Shown here: one piece after another, positions 34,940 to 46,300 of the stretch
How the letters are laid out: each line of letters starts with the position of its first letter
How positions within the stretch are numbered: the stretch's first letter is position 1
Source: Corynespora cassiicola
Lineage: Eukaryota; Ascomycota; Dothideomycetes; Pleosporales; Corynesporascaceae
Length of the DNA stretch: 64,000 bases
NCBI GenBank assembly: GCA_022059125.1
Contig: JAEUWY010000004.1
Span: forward strand, 3,038,001-3,102,000
Direction of reading: 5' to 3'
Position numbers and translations under genes: made by a program
Notes under the pieces: model-generated
Seen by the model: only the letters and a program-made list of their open reading frames with translations
What the model was told of the DNA's origin: nothing
Database searches by the model: none

Positions 34940-37936
34940 TCAATGGCCCGTAAGCCCGCCGACAACCTCAAAAAGCACATGTTCACTGCTCTTGTACACC
35001 GTATCGTTGTCCCCAAATGCGGTTTCCAGGCTGCTGGGTAGCCTCCAGAATTGCCCGTAGCTTCCATTCCGGATACCTTGCTCCTCCTGCAACAAGAGAT
35101 CTCCCAGCTGCTTCATGCGGCTGGAAATTGCCTTCTTCTGTGCGCGTGCCGAGGCCCAGAAGGTCGCTAATTCCTCAATGCAGGAGGTGGCCGTCCCAAG
35201 GGTTTCGATGAGGCTTGGCAGCGTAGACACAGTTCCAGCAGACGAGATCACGTCGATGGAAAGCATGAGGGCGTACCCGGGGAACGGGGTCGAAAATAGA
35301 AATTCTGATGCGACATTGAGCGGAAGGCGCCTTTGCCGGTTGTTCGCAGCCAGAGAATGCATTATGGAGAAGAAGATGGAAGCATTTCGGAAAGCATTGT
35401 CAATGTTGCGGCGAATCCGCTCTTCAGGGAGAGCATGGAGGCGAACATGGCGATTCAACCGAATAAGGGTGGTGTGGTAGAGGGCATGTAGAGAGATGAA
35501 GGTGCCGGCATGCCCTTCGATGATGCTGTTGTCCAGGTTTTGCGCGGTGTAATGAAGATTTGCCGGAAGCATTGAACGCCATGCATCCAAACGCTCAATG
35601 GTCTTGGCGTAGAATGTTTCATAGATGCGTTCATAGCCGCTATCAGGTCGATGGACCGAACGGCTAGTGAAGGTCAAGACATCACCCCAGATTGCTGAAA
35701 TTAGAGTCAAGTATGCCATATGTCCTAGAGGAGGTCCAGGAGGAGATTGGCGGCTCATCAGGTCAAAATCAAATAGTATGGTATCGGATGGGTTAGAGGC
35801 TTCATAGGCACTCTCGGGGCAGGGAAGGCGAAGAAAGGTATCCTCAATATTGATAACACACAGGGTCCCACCGCAGAATCCGTTGTAACGCTGTTGGAGC
35901 ATTAGGTCAAGGGTGGTGGTCGCCGTAAACGCGGTTGAACTTACATCCATCAAGAATCCAGACCAGAAGGTGCGGCGGCAGCATTCCTCCAGAGTTCGGC
36001 GGTCGAATCCGTAGTCCAGTTCCGTCAGGGTATCCGGTAGCTCTTTTATCCCATCCTCGGTGTTCAGCTTGAGGGCACTGATGGCGCGCAGGCCAGCTCC
36101 ACAGAAGTCCCACGCTTCTTGTGCTTTTCCGCGTGCAAAGTTGTATAGAGCAAGCATCAGCCTGCTCTGACACAACTGCAAGGTAAATTTTCCGAACCTC
36201 TTCTCTGTGGCGTATGCAGCAACACTGGCAAAGCGCTTACCAATGGTCCGGTGATCCGCGTCTCGAGAAAAGATCGAGCCCATGGCAAGGACCGAGTAGA
36301 GTAGCATGAGATGGTCCTGACTCTTTTCGCGATTGGTCTCGACCCATGCGAGAAAGGGTTTCCGGGGGAATATTCCATAAGTGGCACGTCCTGCGTGAAG
36401 GAAGTAAAGATCCAGGAGTCGCATTGTCAAGCGAGCGTCTGTTTCATAAGGGTCCTGCTCCCATTGGAGGGCCAATTGGTCCTGGTGCGAGCCGCGTCTG
36501 GGGTCGTCCGGGTCCTGCTGGTTGACGGAGCCGCTCCAGTCTGAATCCATCGAGTGAACCGACATGTCTCGAGAGGTAGATACCGAGTTGGGTCGATAGT
36601 TCCGGGGCTTAAAGGGAGAGGTTGCCTTCCAAGCTTCTGCGGTCCTTGGTATTTCGCGTTGTTCTTCGAGTGGTCGTTGTTTTTCGGGGCCTGCCGCTGG
36701 GCTCACAAGTTCCATCGATGGGTTCTTAAATAGGGCCGTCGACGATGACGGTGACGTTTCTTCCGAAGCATTGCTCATGCTTGGCTGGTTGAGGCCACTA
36801 CGATCCAAGTCAGAATTTGTCATGTGAGTAGCACCGCTCGCATTGCCCGCGATTTGAAATCAGAATGATTTCATGCAGACGAGTGGATGGTGTTGTAGGA
36901 TGGTTATCCAAGGCGTAGTACAAATAAGGACTTACCCTCTGCACGCCCTTTGCGATTTGGCGCATTGATGGCACTTCGGATAGCCAGGCTCGCACTTGAT
37001 CTTCTTCTCCCGGCACGTCAGGCATGCTTGAGCCAGACGCTTTCGCGGCTTCCCTGCTTTGGTGATGCCCCACGATGGGTTGACCGGCTCTCCATCTATG
37101 ATGGCGCGGCAGTATGTTCCGTCCTCGTAGACGTAGCAGAGGCCCTCGCCCTGTATCTCGCGCTGGCCCAGGCACCTAGAGGAACGAATCGGAGCACGGG
37201 ACGAACCCTCTGGACGCTTTCTGCCGGGAGGCTTGCTGATGTCCATTGGATCGTCAAGCGGTTGCTGAGCCGTGTGGGCTGCTGCTGGTTCGACTGGGGC
37301 GCTCAGTGCTAAGGGAGTCGACTGAGGGCGATACAGCTTCGCAGGCACGTCGTGATGCGAGGAGCGGCCGAGGCTGCCATGGCGCGAAAATTCCGACTGA
37401 CGGGAGCCGGGGGTGGAGCCTGGCGTCGAGAAGGTGGCTGATTGAGCATCGGACGAGTTGGTGTGGTGGGAAGGGCGGTGCACAGGTGGCACTCGAGCGG
37501 CGAGGGCATTATGCTCTGGGTAGTCGTGGCTGTAACCGTCGAAATCATGCCGTCTCTTCAAGGTCGGGCTGTTGGAGCCGTAGCGCACGGGGGTGGTGTG
37601 GGTGAGATGGGCGGCGGCACCTGGGCGCGGGAGCGGATCGGGCAGCTTGTTCTCCAGCAACTGTGGCTCCAGGAGGGTCCTCAGGCTCGGCAGTTTCTGC
37701 GCATTGCCGTTGCTGCCCTCGGAATCCCGGGGGCGATGGTGGTGGTGAGCTGGAGGGGCGATGTCCGGGCGCGAAGGGGCCACGTCCGGCCTCTGGTAGG
37801 GACTGTAGGCAGCAAACGGCTGGGGAGGGGCCGGGTGTGAGGGGATGGTGGGCAGGCGGTTCATGTCGACGAGCATAGCAACGGACGGCGAGGGAGTCGG
37901 GTCGGGGCCTGAGGTGGGATGGCTTCCACGATACAT
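34940..37936 (-). CDS. Zn2Cys6 transcription factor with fungal-specific TF domain
   Basis: Exons 37936-36936, 36836-35945 and 35890-34940; 947 residues. The zinc cluster is unusually internal, about residues 305-332 (CLTC, CEPGYPKCHQC, final C), preceded by a strongly conserved-looking block (CYVYEDGTYC, EPVNPSWGITKAGKPRKR). The first 230 residues are Pro/Ser/His-rich. After the cluster come a disordered linker and the regulatory domain from about 460, with the RRTFWSGFLMDRY motif. That motif is rebuilt only if the stop-free 54-bp stretch 35891-35944 is removed as an intron (GTAAGT donor, CTAAT branch, CAG acceptor). Intron 1 (36837-36935) has a strong donor, but its GAG acceptor is my choice by frame. 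Target genes are unknown. Confidence 0.88.
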
Positions 37937-40900
37937 TGGCCGGCAAACGACATAGAGGTTTAGGGAAATAACACTTGATATACACTAGGGCCCTAGGGCC
38001 TAGCACGCTGGAGATTCAGGCACAACGCCAGGCCTGAGGGTGATGCAGGCACGGCATCAGCTCGAAGGAGGTAGTCAGAACATCGGGCACATGGAGGGAG
38101 AAGGTCGGGAAGCAGGCCAGTGGGCGGTGGATAGGTGGACAGTGGACAGTGGACAGTGGGACTGCAGAAGCACGATTGCGTGCGTCTGGATAGCAGAGGA
38201 ATACCCGCGGTGAGGTCTTGCAGAAGGGCAAGGTTTGAGAGAGAAAGAGCCAACGGAACTCAGAGTCCGTGCAGGGCTGACGTCTGACGAGTGACCACAG
38301 GTCCGGCAGCTCCTGGGCCACAGCCGAAGCAGCAGGGCATGTAGGCGCGAGGTAGGGGGCGGGCACTGGGTACGAGGGGAGCACGGGAAGACTTACAGGC
38401 ACAGGCAGCTCGGTGCGGCGCAGACGGCACTCTGGGCGCAGGCCAGAGGGAGGACTAGGCACACAACGGGAACAGCTTTGCAGGTATGCAGCGGGGGGTG
38501 GACGGGGTTCGGCGAGGCACAATAGCAATAAATAAGATAATGCCGGCGAGGCTCCAGCGCACTGTCCAGAGCAGGCAGAGAGAGATCAGAGGGCGAGGGC
38601 GAGGATGAGGGCGAGGGCCAAGGGCGGCGGGAATGGGTAGGCTGCAGTCCCTCGTCGCCAGAAAAAGCCCAAAGCCAAACGCCCAGTGGAGGAGAGGGCG
38701 AGGCCGGGGAGGCGGCAGCGGCCTATCCCAGGGCGGGCTCCCCAGGTCGACGACGTGACGAACTGGCACAGGCTCTGCCAGGAACATGGTCGTGGAGCTT
38801 TTGCTGTTTGAGAGCCGAGCGAGGAGAGGTCGCGGCTGGGACTGTGCTGGGACGTGCCGGGATGTGCTGGGATGTGCTGGGGGGGCGCTGCCGGGGGCCT
38901 GCCGGGGGCCTGCCGGGGCGGGCTGGGATGGTGTCCGGGGGGGGCCGCGAGCGAACAGGCCGGGCGGGCAATATTGGCTGCGATAGGGAGCAGGCGGGCA
39001 GGGCAGCAGGGCCCCGGCGCGGCAGAGGACAGCGGCGGCCGCTAGGGGCAGGTGGGCGCAGATGGGTGCAGGACGGGTGCAGATGGGCTCAGATGGGCGC
39101 CAGATGGGCCAGATTGGGGGCAGCCTCGGGGGCAGCAGCGCTGGGGGGGCTCTGGGGGCCTTTGGGAGTGCTGCGTAGCGTGTTTGGCCGGCCTGGCCAG
39201 CGCTGGCCTGCTGCAGCCGGCTGCACCACCAGGCGTCAATACGGACTTGGAGGGCGCGTGGGCAGTTGGGATGGCCTTCCTGCGCCGGCCTGGCCTTTCT
39301 GTCGCGCGCTGCCCTCGTCGCTGCACTCTGCACTCTGCACTCTGCGCTCTGCATGCCGTGTGCGTCCTGCGCGTGTCCTGCGTGGAGCCTGCGTGCGCAC
39401 CTCAGCACTGCTCAGATCTCTCGCCAGCCGGCCAACAGCGGCCCCCTCGCCCGCTGGCCAACCGCAAGCAGTCCCGCCGCAGGATGGCGCCGATCATGCA
39501 GCGTGGGCGCGCCGGCGGGATGCAGCGAACATGTCCATGTAATTGCGGCAAAATCCCGTCAGTATTGCTCCAGCTCCTCCAGCCTGCTCGCGCTCGCAGC
39601 CCTTCTCCAGACCGGGCGTCGGGTACGCTGCGCGCCCGGCCAATAGGCGTCACATCGATTGAGTTTCAAAGTGACCGATGCAGCGGCCGGTCTGCCCCGC
39701 GCCCTGCCCACGCCCTGCCCACGCCGTCCGCACCCTCGCACGCCCGCTCACGCACAGCCCAACGCGCTGCCCTCGCCCTCGCCCTCGCCCTCGACCTCGA
39801 CCTCGACCTCGTCCTACTCCAAGGCGACGTCGACCGCGCGTTGCTCCGCCGAACCTGAGCCTGGACTTGCACCCCTCGCGCCCCCGGCTGCCGGCCCTAG
39901 ATCGCTGCCGATGCTGCCACGGCCATGACGCTGCCGCGCCCGCGGGTCCTACGTCGCCGGTACCCTACGCGGCCGGCACGCACAAGCACACCCTCACCCT
40001 CACCCTCACCACACGCACACACGCACACACGCACCCGCACACGGCACCTGCGCCGTCGTCGTCTGCCCTCGGCGCACCGTGCCGTAGCCTTTGCGCCTGC
40101 TAGCTCCATGGTCCCCGTGGCTCCGCGGCTCCACGCCTGCTGCTAAAGCGGCGCCGAATCGGTCGGGACGAGACTCTCACAGCCGTTGAGCGCCGCCGTG
40201 GGCCGTGGACCCTCCATCCACCTTTTCCCCTCCAGGGCTTATCCTTATCCTGGTCGGCCTAACGCCTGCCTCTGGCTTTCGTGCATGCAGCCATCTTGGC
40301 TGCGCCGAAGCCACTCCATGCCTCTCTGTCGGTTTCCCAGCCATGCAGCTTATTACCACTTTATGCGCATGCTTCGTGATAGCGCCCGTGCTAAGGCCAT
40401 AACACACGCCCATCAACGCCGCATCTCGGGTCCTTCGACGCCTTCATTCGACATAGCGTACCGTTCCAGCGTCCATGGGCCGATGGAGCTGCCTACGCGA
40501 GTCTGCTCGAGACCCAATCGAGGCGCCTATGCCGTGCATGCGAGGCCGGCTGTCAAACTCGATGCAGTCGCTCGCTGTAATGTACCCACGCTGAATATTG
40601 GAGGGGTCGACGAGAGGCATCCTTCATGTGTGTGCCCGCTCCCCCCTCCCCCTCTGGACCGACTGCTGCAGCCCTTCTCCTTCATTGCAATCCTCGCCGA
40701 ATGCCCAGCTCCGAGCGAATCCGGCAGTGCACAACAGCCGCCGCCAGCAAGAGGCCTCCAGCCGAGTTGGCCGCGTCGACGGGCTTGACCAAGCCGCCGT
40801 TTTGTTTTGCTCCTGCTTGCCCAGGTGCCCAGCGCGCGTTTGGAGGCCCAGGGCCTTTAGGGCTGGGGCGACGGGATGCCAGATGGCCTAATCCTGAATG

Positions 40901-41107
40901 GGTATGGTTTTCACGTGACGCCAAGCTCCCTAGCGCGTCCCCGACTTCACGATCGCGACCTCATTATCGCCCTTTTCGGCTTACCCACCTCCACGCTTTA
41001 CTCCGCCGACCCCAACCCCCACAAGTTTCGAGGGCATCGCAGCAGGTGCTCCCTATCTACTCACTCCCTAACCCTTATCATAGCAGTTGCATCTAGATAC
41101 CACCATC
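37937..41107. other. Gene-free 3.2-kb divergent region, GC-rich with many tandem repeats
   Basis: Separates the Zn2Cys6 gene (-) and the WW gene (+). Overlapping open frames on both strands (up to 317 codons) are Ala/Pro/Arg/Gly-rich by-products of repeats. Repeats seen: GTGGACA units about 38138-38160, G-rich blocks 38840-38945, CAGATGGG-type units 39058-39112, CTGCACT units about 39321-39350, CTCGCC/CTCGAC hexamers 39771-39812, and CACCCT/CACACG units about 39990-40040. No gene supported. Confidence 0.55.
39771..39812. repeat. Hexanucleotide tandem array (CTCGCC then CTCGAC)
   Basis: About seven copies of a hexamer, the first CTCGCC and the later ones CTCGAC, ending before CTCGTCC. It produces long open frames on both strands, which explains several spurious frames around it. 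Boundaries are accurate to a few bases. Confidence 0.8.
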
Positions 41108-41961
41108 ATGGCCGACGAGCCCAAGGACGACGGCGCATCTCGCCCCCCCAGCGACGATGCGCGTCGCAGCCCTGCACCAGACACCCCGCCAAACGACTCC
41201 AAGTCGCCACGGGCCTCCGAGGATCCAGCTCCGAAGCCATCATCCGAGGAAACCGAGAGTGCGCCTCCGCTTCCCGACGAGGCCCCTCCCGGTGACGCCT
41301 CGGACGACGGCTGGGACTACGCCTGGGACAACAACGCTGGCGCTTTCTACTATTTCAACAAGTACACGGGCCGGTCCCAGTGGGAAAATCCGCGCATGTC
41401 GCAGGTCAATCACGAATCGTATGCCAGGTTTGCTTTCTATATTTGTTTTGCACTTTGCGTTTCGCCCTCTCGCTCTAACATGTTTCTCTCTTTAGATCTT
41501 CAAGTGGCGCTGGTGCCCCTGGTACTGCAGCTCCGCCACGGGTTCTGCATGGAGGATACAATCCGGCCATTCATGGCAGCTACGACCCTAACGCCGACTA
41601 TGCTATCGAGGCCCGTAAGCAAGAGGAGGCAGAGCAGGTTGCCGCAGAGGCCGCCGTGGAAGCTGCCGCCGCCGGTCTCACCAACGTTAATCAAGGCTAT
41701 GGCCAGGACCTCCACTTCAACCGCTTCACGGGCAAATTCCAGGAGGCCTCTGTCAACCCTGAGAACCATAATGACTTCAACAAGAGTGGACGTCAGATGC
41801 GCGCCTTCTTCGACATTGATGCCGCCGCTAATAGCCATGACGGCCGTAGTTTGAAGGCCGAGCGTCGCGGCAAGTCCCTGTCCAAGAAGGAGTTGCAGCA
41901 ATACAAGGAGAAGCGCCGTGAGAAGAAGGAAGAGAAACGCCGAGCGTGGTTGCGGGACTAG
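41108..41961 (+). CDS. Small WW-domain protein
   Basis: Exons 41108-41427 and 41496-41961; 261 residues. The 68-bp intron has a clear CTAAC branch site near 41475 and a TTTAG acceptor. Residues 1-65 are acidic and Pro/Ser-rich. Residues about 66-95 form one WW domain (W69, Tyr-Tyr at 81-82, W92, P95), which binds proline-rich ligands. Residues about 165-215 contain a well-structured block (GYGQDLHFNRFTGKFQ, RQMRAFFDID). The last 50 residues are strongly basic and helical (KKELQQYKEKRREKKEEKRR). The pattern recalls WW proteins tied to pre-mRNA splicing, but I cannot name an orthologue. It converges on the YAR1-like gene. Confidence 0.85.
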
Positions 41962-42655
41962 TTTCCCAGCGGTAAGAGTAAAAAAATGATAATGACTAAC
42001 AATGACGACGACTAATGTGATTCTGACAGGGATCATATACATGGATGCCGCATTCATCTGCATCGAAGGCACAGAAATTCAGGGCCCGGCCTATCTTATC
42101 TTCTGAACGGCGGCACTCAGTTTGATGGATGCGAATCGCTGTGAGTGTATAGCATGGGTTCACGGCGGCACAAGCTCGCATCTGATATCGAGTTCCTGGT
42201 TTCATGGTCATGTCCTCGAGTCTGGTATCAAACTCCGTGGTTCACGAATTTTCCATTATCTGACAGCAAATACCCCCTAGCAGTTGGTCTGCTCGGAGCT
42301 TGTCCATGTGCAATTCGGCAACTATGGGATAGGTACCACATCTAGTTCATCTGAGGAGGGCTCGTGCAATGCTGCATAATCGCGTGGCTGTAGGACTATT
42401 CGAAACACCTAATCTTCTGAACTCTCCTCTGCTTGGTGCGCCACATCGTGATTACATCCTCTCAACTAAGACGGGGCTCCTCGTTCCATATCTTCCACAC
42501 CATGGAGCTGCTATCCAAATTTACGGGTGTTGTTTTACGTCATGTGGCCGCCTTTTGATCTCTGGCGGCATACCCTTCATCCTAATGCTGTGGCCTTTGT
42601 AGGACACACCAGTGTCGGCAATATGTTTTTAATTTCGGCCTTTTTTTTTCCTTCT
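41962..42655. other. Convergent intergenic region
   Basis: 3' flanks of the WW gene (+) and the YAR1-like gene (-), with a T tract near 42642-42651. No gene recognised. Confidence 0.55.
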
Positions 42656-43358
42656 TCACCCAGCCTGCGAGGATCCTTCCTTGGCTTTTAAACCCTCCAT
42701 CTGCCTTCTCACACCTTCGACACCGCCTGCCTCGTCGGGGCCGTTGGAGTCGTCCTTGGCTGCGTCGTCACCCATGCCCATGGCGCTCCCCTCGCCAGCC
42801 TGACCCGGTACTTCGTTGGAGCCACCAACGCCCTTCTCGAGCTCCTCCACTTCTCCGAGCAGCCAATCTACCACCTCTTTCTTGTCGTTGATTTCTGCCT
42901 CGAACACAGCGTCGTGGCCAGCCTGGTTTATGATGGTCACATCAGCCCCAAACTCTATCAAGCACTTGACGCACTCGAGGTGTCCGTTGAGTGCCGCCCA
43001 ATGCAGAGGCGTGTTTCCTGCATCGTTTACTGCATTGATAAGCCCCGGCGCAGCCGTGGAAGGCTGCCCCCCAGCCTGGGACAGTATCAGCTTGATGATG
43101 TCTGTTGTCCGCAGTCAGCACTGGCAAATCAGAAGTCGAGGTTGTATAGAATGTACCGATATGCCCGTTGGCAGCAGCATAATGCAGTGCACTATTCCTT
43201 GAGTATGGATCCACTGCCGCGGCAACCAAATCCGCCCTGGATTGTTTCGTCGTCGTCGCCAACTGCGAGAGGAAGGCCTCGAGCTCGCTGGCTTCGTTGG
43301 CCCGAGCCAGATACAAAATCTCGTCGATAGAATCCTCGTCCAAGTTAACGCCAGCCAT
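42656..43358 (-). CDS. YAR1: Ankyrin-repeat protein, YAR1-like
   Basis: Exons 43358-43157 and 43101-42656; 215 residues. Yeast Yar1 is an ankyrin chaperone of ribosomal protein Rps3 in 40S subunit assembly. The protein opens with a short helix ([16 protein letters not shown]), then ankyrin repeats at about 50-80 ([13 protein letters not shown]), 92-122 ([25 protein letters not shown]) and a partial one to about 140. The tail is acidic and Gly-rich, ending with a Lys/Glu stretch. The 55-bp intron splits a codon inside the first repeat. Size and repeat layout match Yar1; the name is assigned on those grounds, so another small ankyrin protein remains possible. Confidence 0.82.
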
Positions 43359-46300
43359 GTTGAGTATAGTGATTGCGGAAGGTCTGCAGAGCTGTCCGTT
43401 GGAAATTTTTTGGTGACGCCTCTTGGTGGGGGCGGGGTTTAAGCTAGCAGATCTCCGACACTAGCCAACCACGGTATAGCACATACGAGATTCCACCCTT
43501 GGGCCTCCAGGGCTCAAGACCCGGGTTACGCATACTGTAATTCGTTTGTACGACTAGTTCGCCCGAGCTGCCCGGCCATCTCATCGTTACTTTCTGTTGA
43601 CAATCTGGATGGTTGTTATCGTAGCCCTAGATTAGCATTCTGCTGTGCACCCTGGCCGTAGCGCGCACGGTCCTCCTGTATCCATATGTACAAATACAGT
43701 GCAATATATCACAGGGTTCGTATATACAGCGTCCCATATGCAGGTGGCGACATATTGCCGCATACTCGGATCTTCTGTCGGTATCTTGGTGTATTGACAC
43801 CAATTAAATTTCCCCTCTCTTCTCACTGTTACAATCTCAGGCCACCCTTTACCGTCAGTTGCTTCCGCATCGCGTGTGGGTAATTACAATTGATGGCCTT
43901 ATCGGGCCTTGATATCCTCCAGAAATACCGAGGGCCTCACGTTGATCTTCTGGCTGCTCATGTTCTCGCACTTGTCACACCTGCCGGAAACCTTCCCTTT
44001 CCCCGGCTGTACTGCAAGCACCCCGGCAACAACCCAACTGTGAGGCCAACACATCGACAGAATACATAATCTCGTCTGATATACGTCATCCCTTATTTTT
44101 TCCACCCGCCGATCTTCCCGCAACTCGCATGGACCAGCCTCTGTCGGTACCAGCACTCTATCGAGTTCGTTAACCCCCGCCGCCCGATATATGAACTATA
44201 AATCCTCGGGCCCACAGACCAGGTAAACACCTGAAGATCTCCTTTTTCTCAGACTAGCATACTTTCACCGCAGTGTTCGAGGCCTTTCCTTTGTCACTAA
44301 TATCGGCATCTTGGCTCATACCATGTCCGGCAAAGATCAAACTGAGTTATTAGCTACTGTTCATCTTTCAATATTACTTTCCGTGCAACTCGCACATGAA
44401 TTTGAAAAAAAAATCGAACATTAGCCTCAAAATAAATAGATCTTCGGCTGTTTTGGGTCGCCATTCAACGAGACCGCAGATTGACCAGTGCCGGACCAGA
44501 ACCGAGCCACACTACTTGACGCACGAGTTCCCCACCGCATATCAGCACGCACTTCTTGATCGGTAACATCTCTGCAGGTACATCTTTCCATTCGTTATGT
44601 TTTACAAGTGGAGTTGTGGTAGCTCATGTCACAACTACCCGGCTCCAGATCACGTACGTTTGCGGATCCCATGCAGACACTCAACTTCAATGCAACCGGG
44701 ATTACTCCAACCTTGACTCCGTTTCTCCGGTTCCTGTCATCCGAGCTCCGATGAAAGTTCTCTCTATGCTTACAAACAAGGTTTTTTATGCACCTGGTGC
44801 TTCCGATATGTCCATCGAGGTATCGACCTTTTCCATCCACATTGATTGGGCCAGAGTGTCCATTGTATGGGACCCACGTAATTAGGTCTGTTAGATACAT
44901 CTAGCCAAGGCGGGTGGCACATTGCGACGCTAGGCCAGAGTGCGTCCATCTGTAGCTTGAGTACAAACACGTGGCCGCCTTCAGGCTTACCCGATTGCCT
45001 GCATATGCCGCCGCTTTAGTCTGCAGACTGTTCCGTCGAGCACTCCACGTATGGTGGCTGGTTGTTTGACGTCCCTGACAAAGTACTTCAGAATTCATGT
45101 ACATCTCACTAGTGAATATCCCAGAGTAGCTAGCAAGCTACCGGAAACCGCCTGGAACTGATCTTTCCGAGGCAGATCTGAGCTCCGTGAACTACGTGGC
45201 AGAATAATGCAAGTAGCCTTTGGAAATAAGGCCAAGCCACCAATAGGGCAGGTCGCACTGACATGAACAGTGGGCTCCACAGATGAGTGACAAGATCCTT
45301 TGAAACCTCGAGCATGCCGAAACTTAATCCGTGGGGGGCAAGCCACTGAGGAGCCAAAGATTTGGTTCCAGGGATATTGTCCGCTGGGAGCGGTTCCCTT
45401 CCTGTTGGCCGTCTGGGTAGCTCGGTCTATCGGGGGAGGGGATACTGTTGATCCTTGCATCATACATGGAAGCATTGTCAACCCGGCTCTGGCAGATCTG
45501 GATCTTACCGTTCGGCTACGGCATTTCCTTTTGCCTTGTCGGCATCTATCTCCATTTTCGGCACCATCGTTCCCGATGCAACTTTTGCTTTTTGGTCCAT
45601 CCTCCCATCACTTTTGCAACGTTGACCAGGAGCTTGGAAAGCAGGGTGAACGCCCAACGCCCAACGCCTGACTCGAGAGCGGGTATAGATTGTTGAGCGT
45701 TGTTCCAGCCCCGATGCCACATGTTTTGTTCTCCCGGGACGTCCTCCGAGGATGCCCTTGGTGGCTGGTCCAGGGAGCTGCAGCAAGGACCAACTGTGCC
45801 CCCCAGGGCTGCATATTCACCACACGGACACCATTTCGATGAGTAATTGCCTCACACGTCCTCACTCCCTATCACGTAGCCACATGATTGTTCTTTTCTT
45901 GGCTCTCCATGTAACCAGCCGGAAGACAACGGGGCCTTTACATGGGCGTGGACTCGTGCGCCCCAGTGGTGAGACGTCGCCAATGCGGCGCCAGGCAGGG
46001 CATAATGGATCGAAAAGAGAAATTATGGAGCTGTTTCTCTATATACTTTCAGGTATACTGCGGAAATATGAAACCGGACCAATGAGCACCCAGTTACCCG
46101 CAGCAATATCACAAGTCGACCCAACGTCTAACTCGTAACGTTCAAGTAAACTCCCTGATTGATGTGTAAATGATTCAAAATCCCCGTGGAAAACTTCGTG
46201 CAGAGCGCATGAGCATATGACCAGAAAACGTCAATCCCTGGTATCCACATACTGTGGCACTCCTCCGGGCCAGATAGCCGCCTATCAAGTTCGATCGTCC

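Noticed and set aside
38455..39858. Overlapping frames of 244-317 codons on both strands
   Set aside because: Composed of tandem repeats and biased to Ala/Pro/Gly/Arg; no splice partner or domain.
40186..40788. 200-codon plus-strand frame
   Set aside because: Composition looks random and the region reads as upstream DNA of the WW gene.
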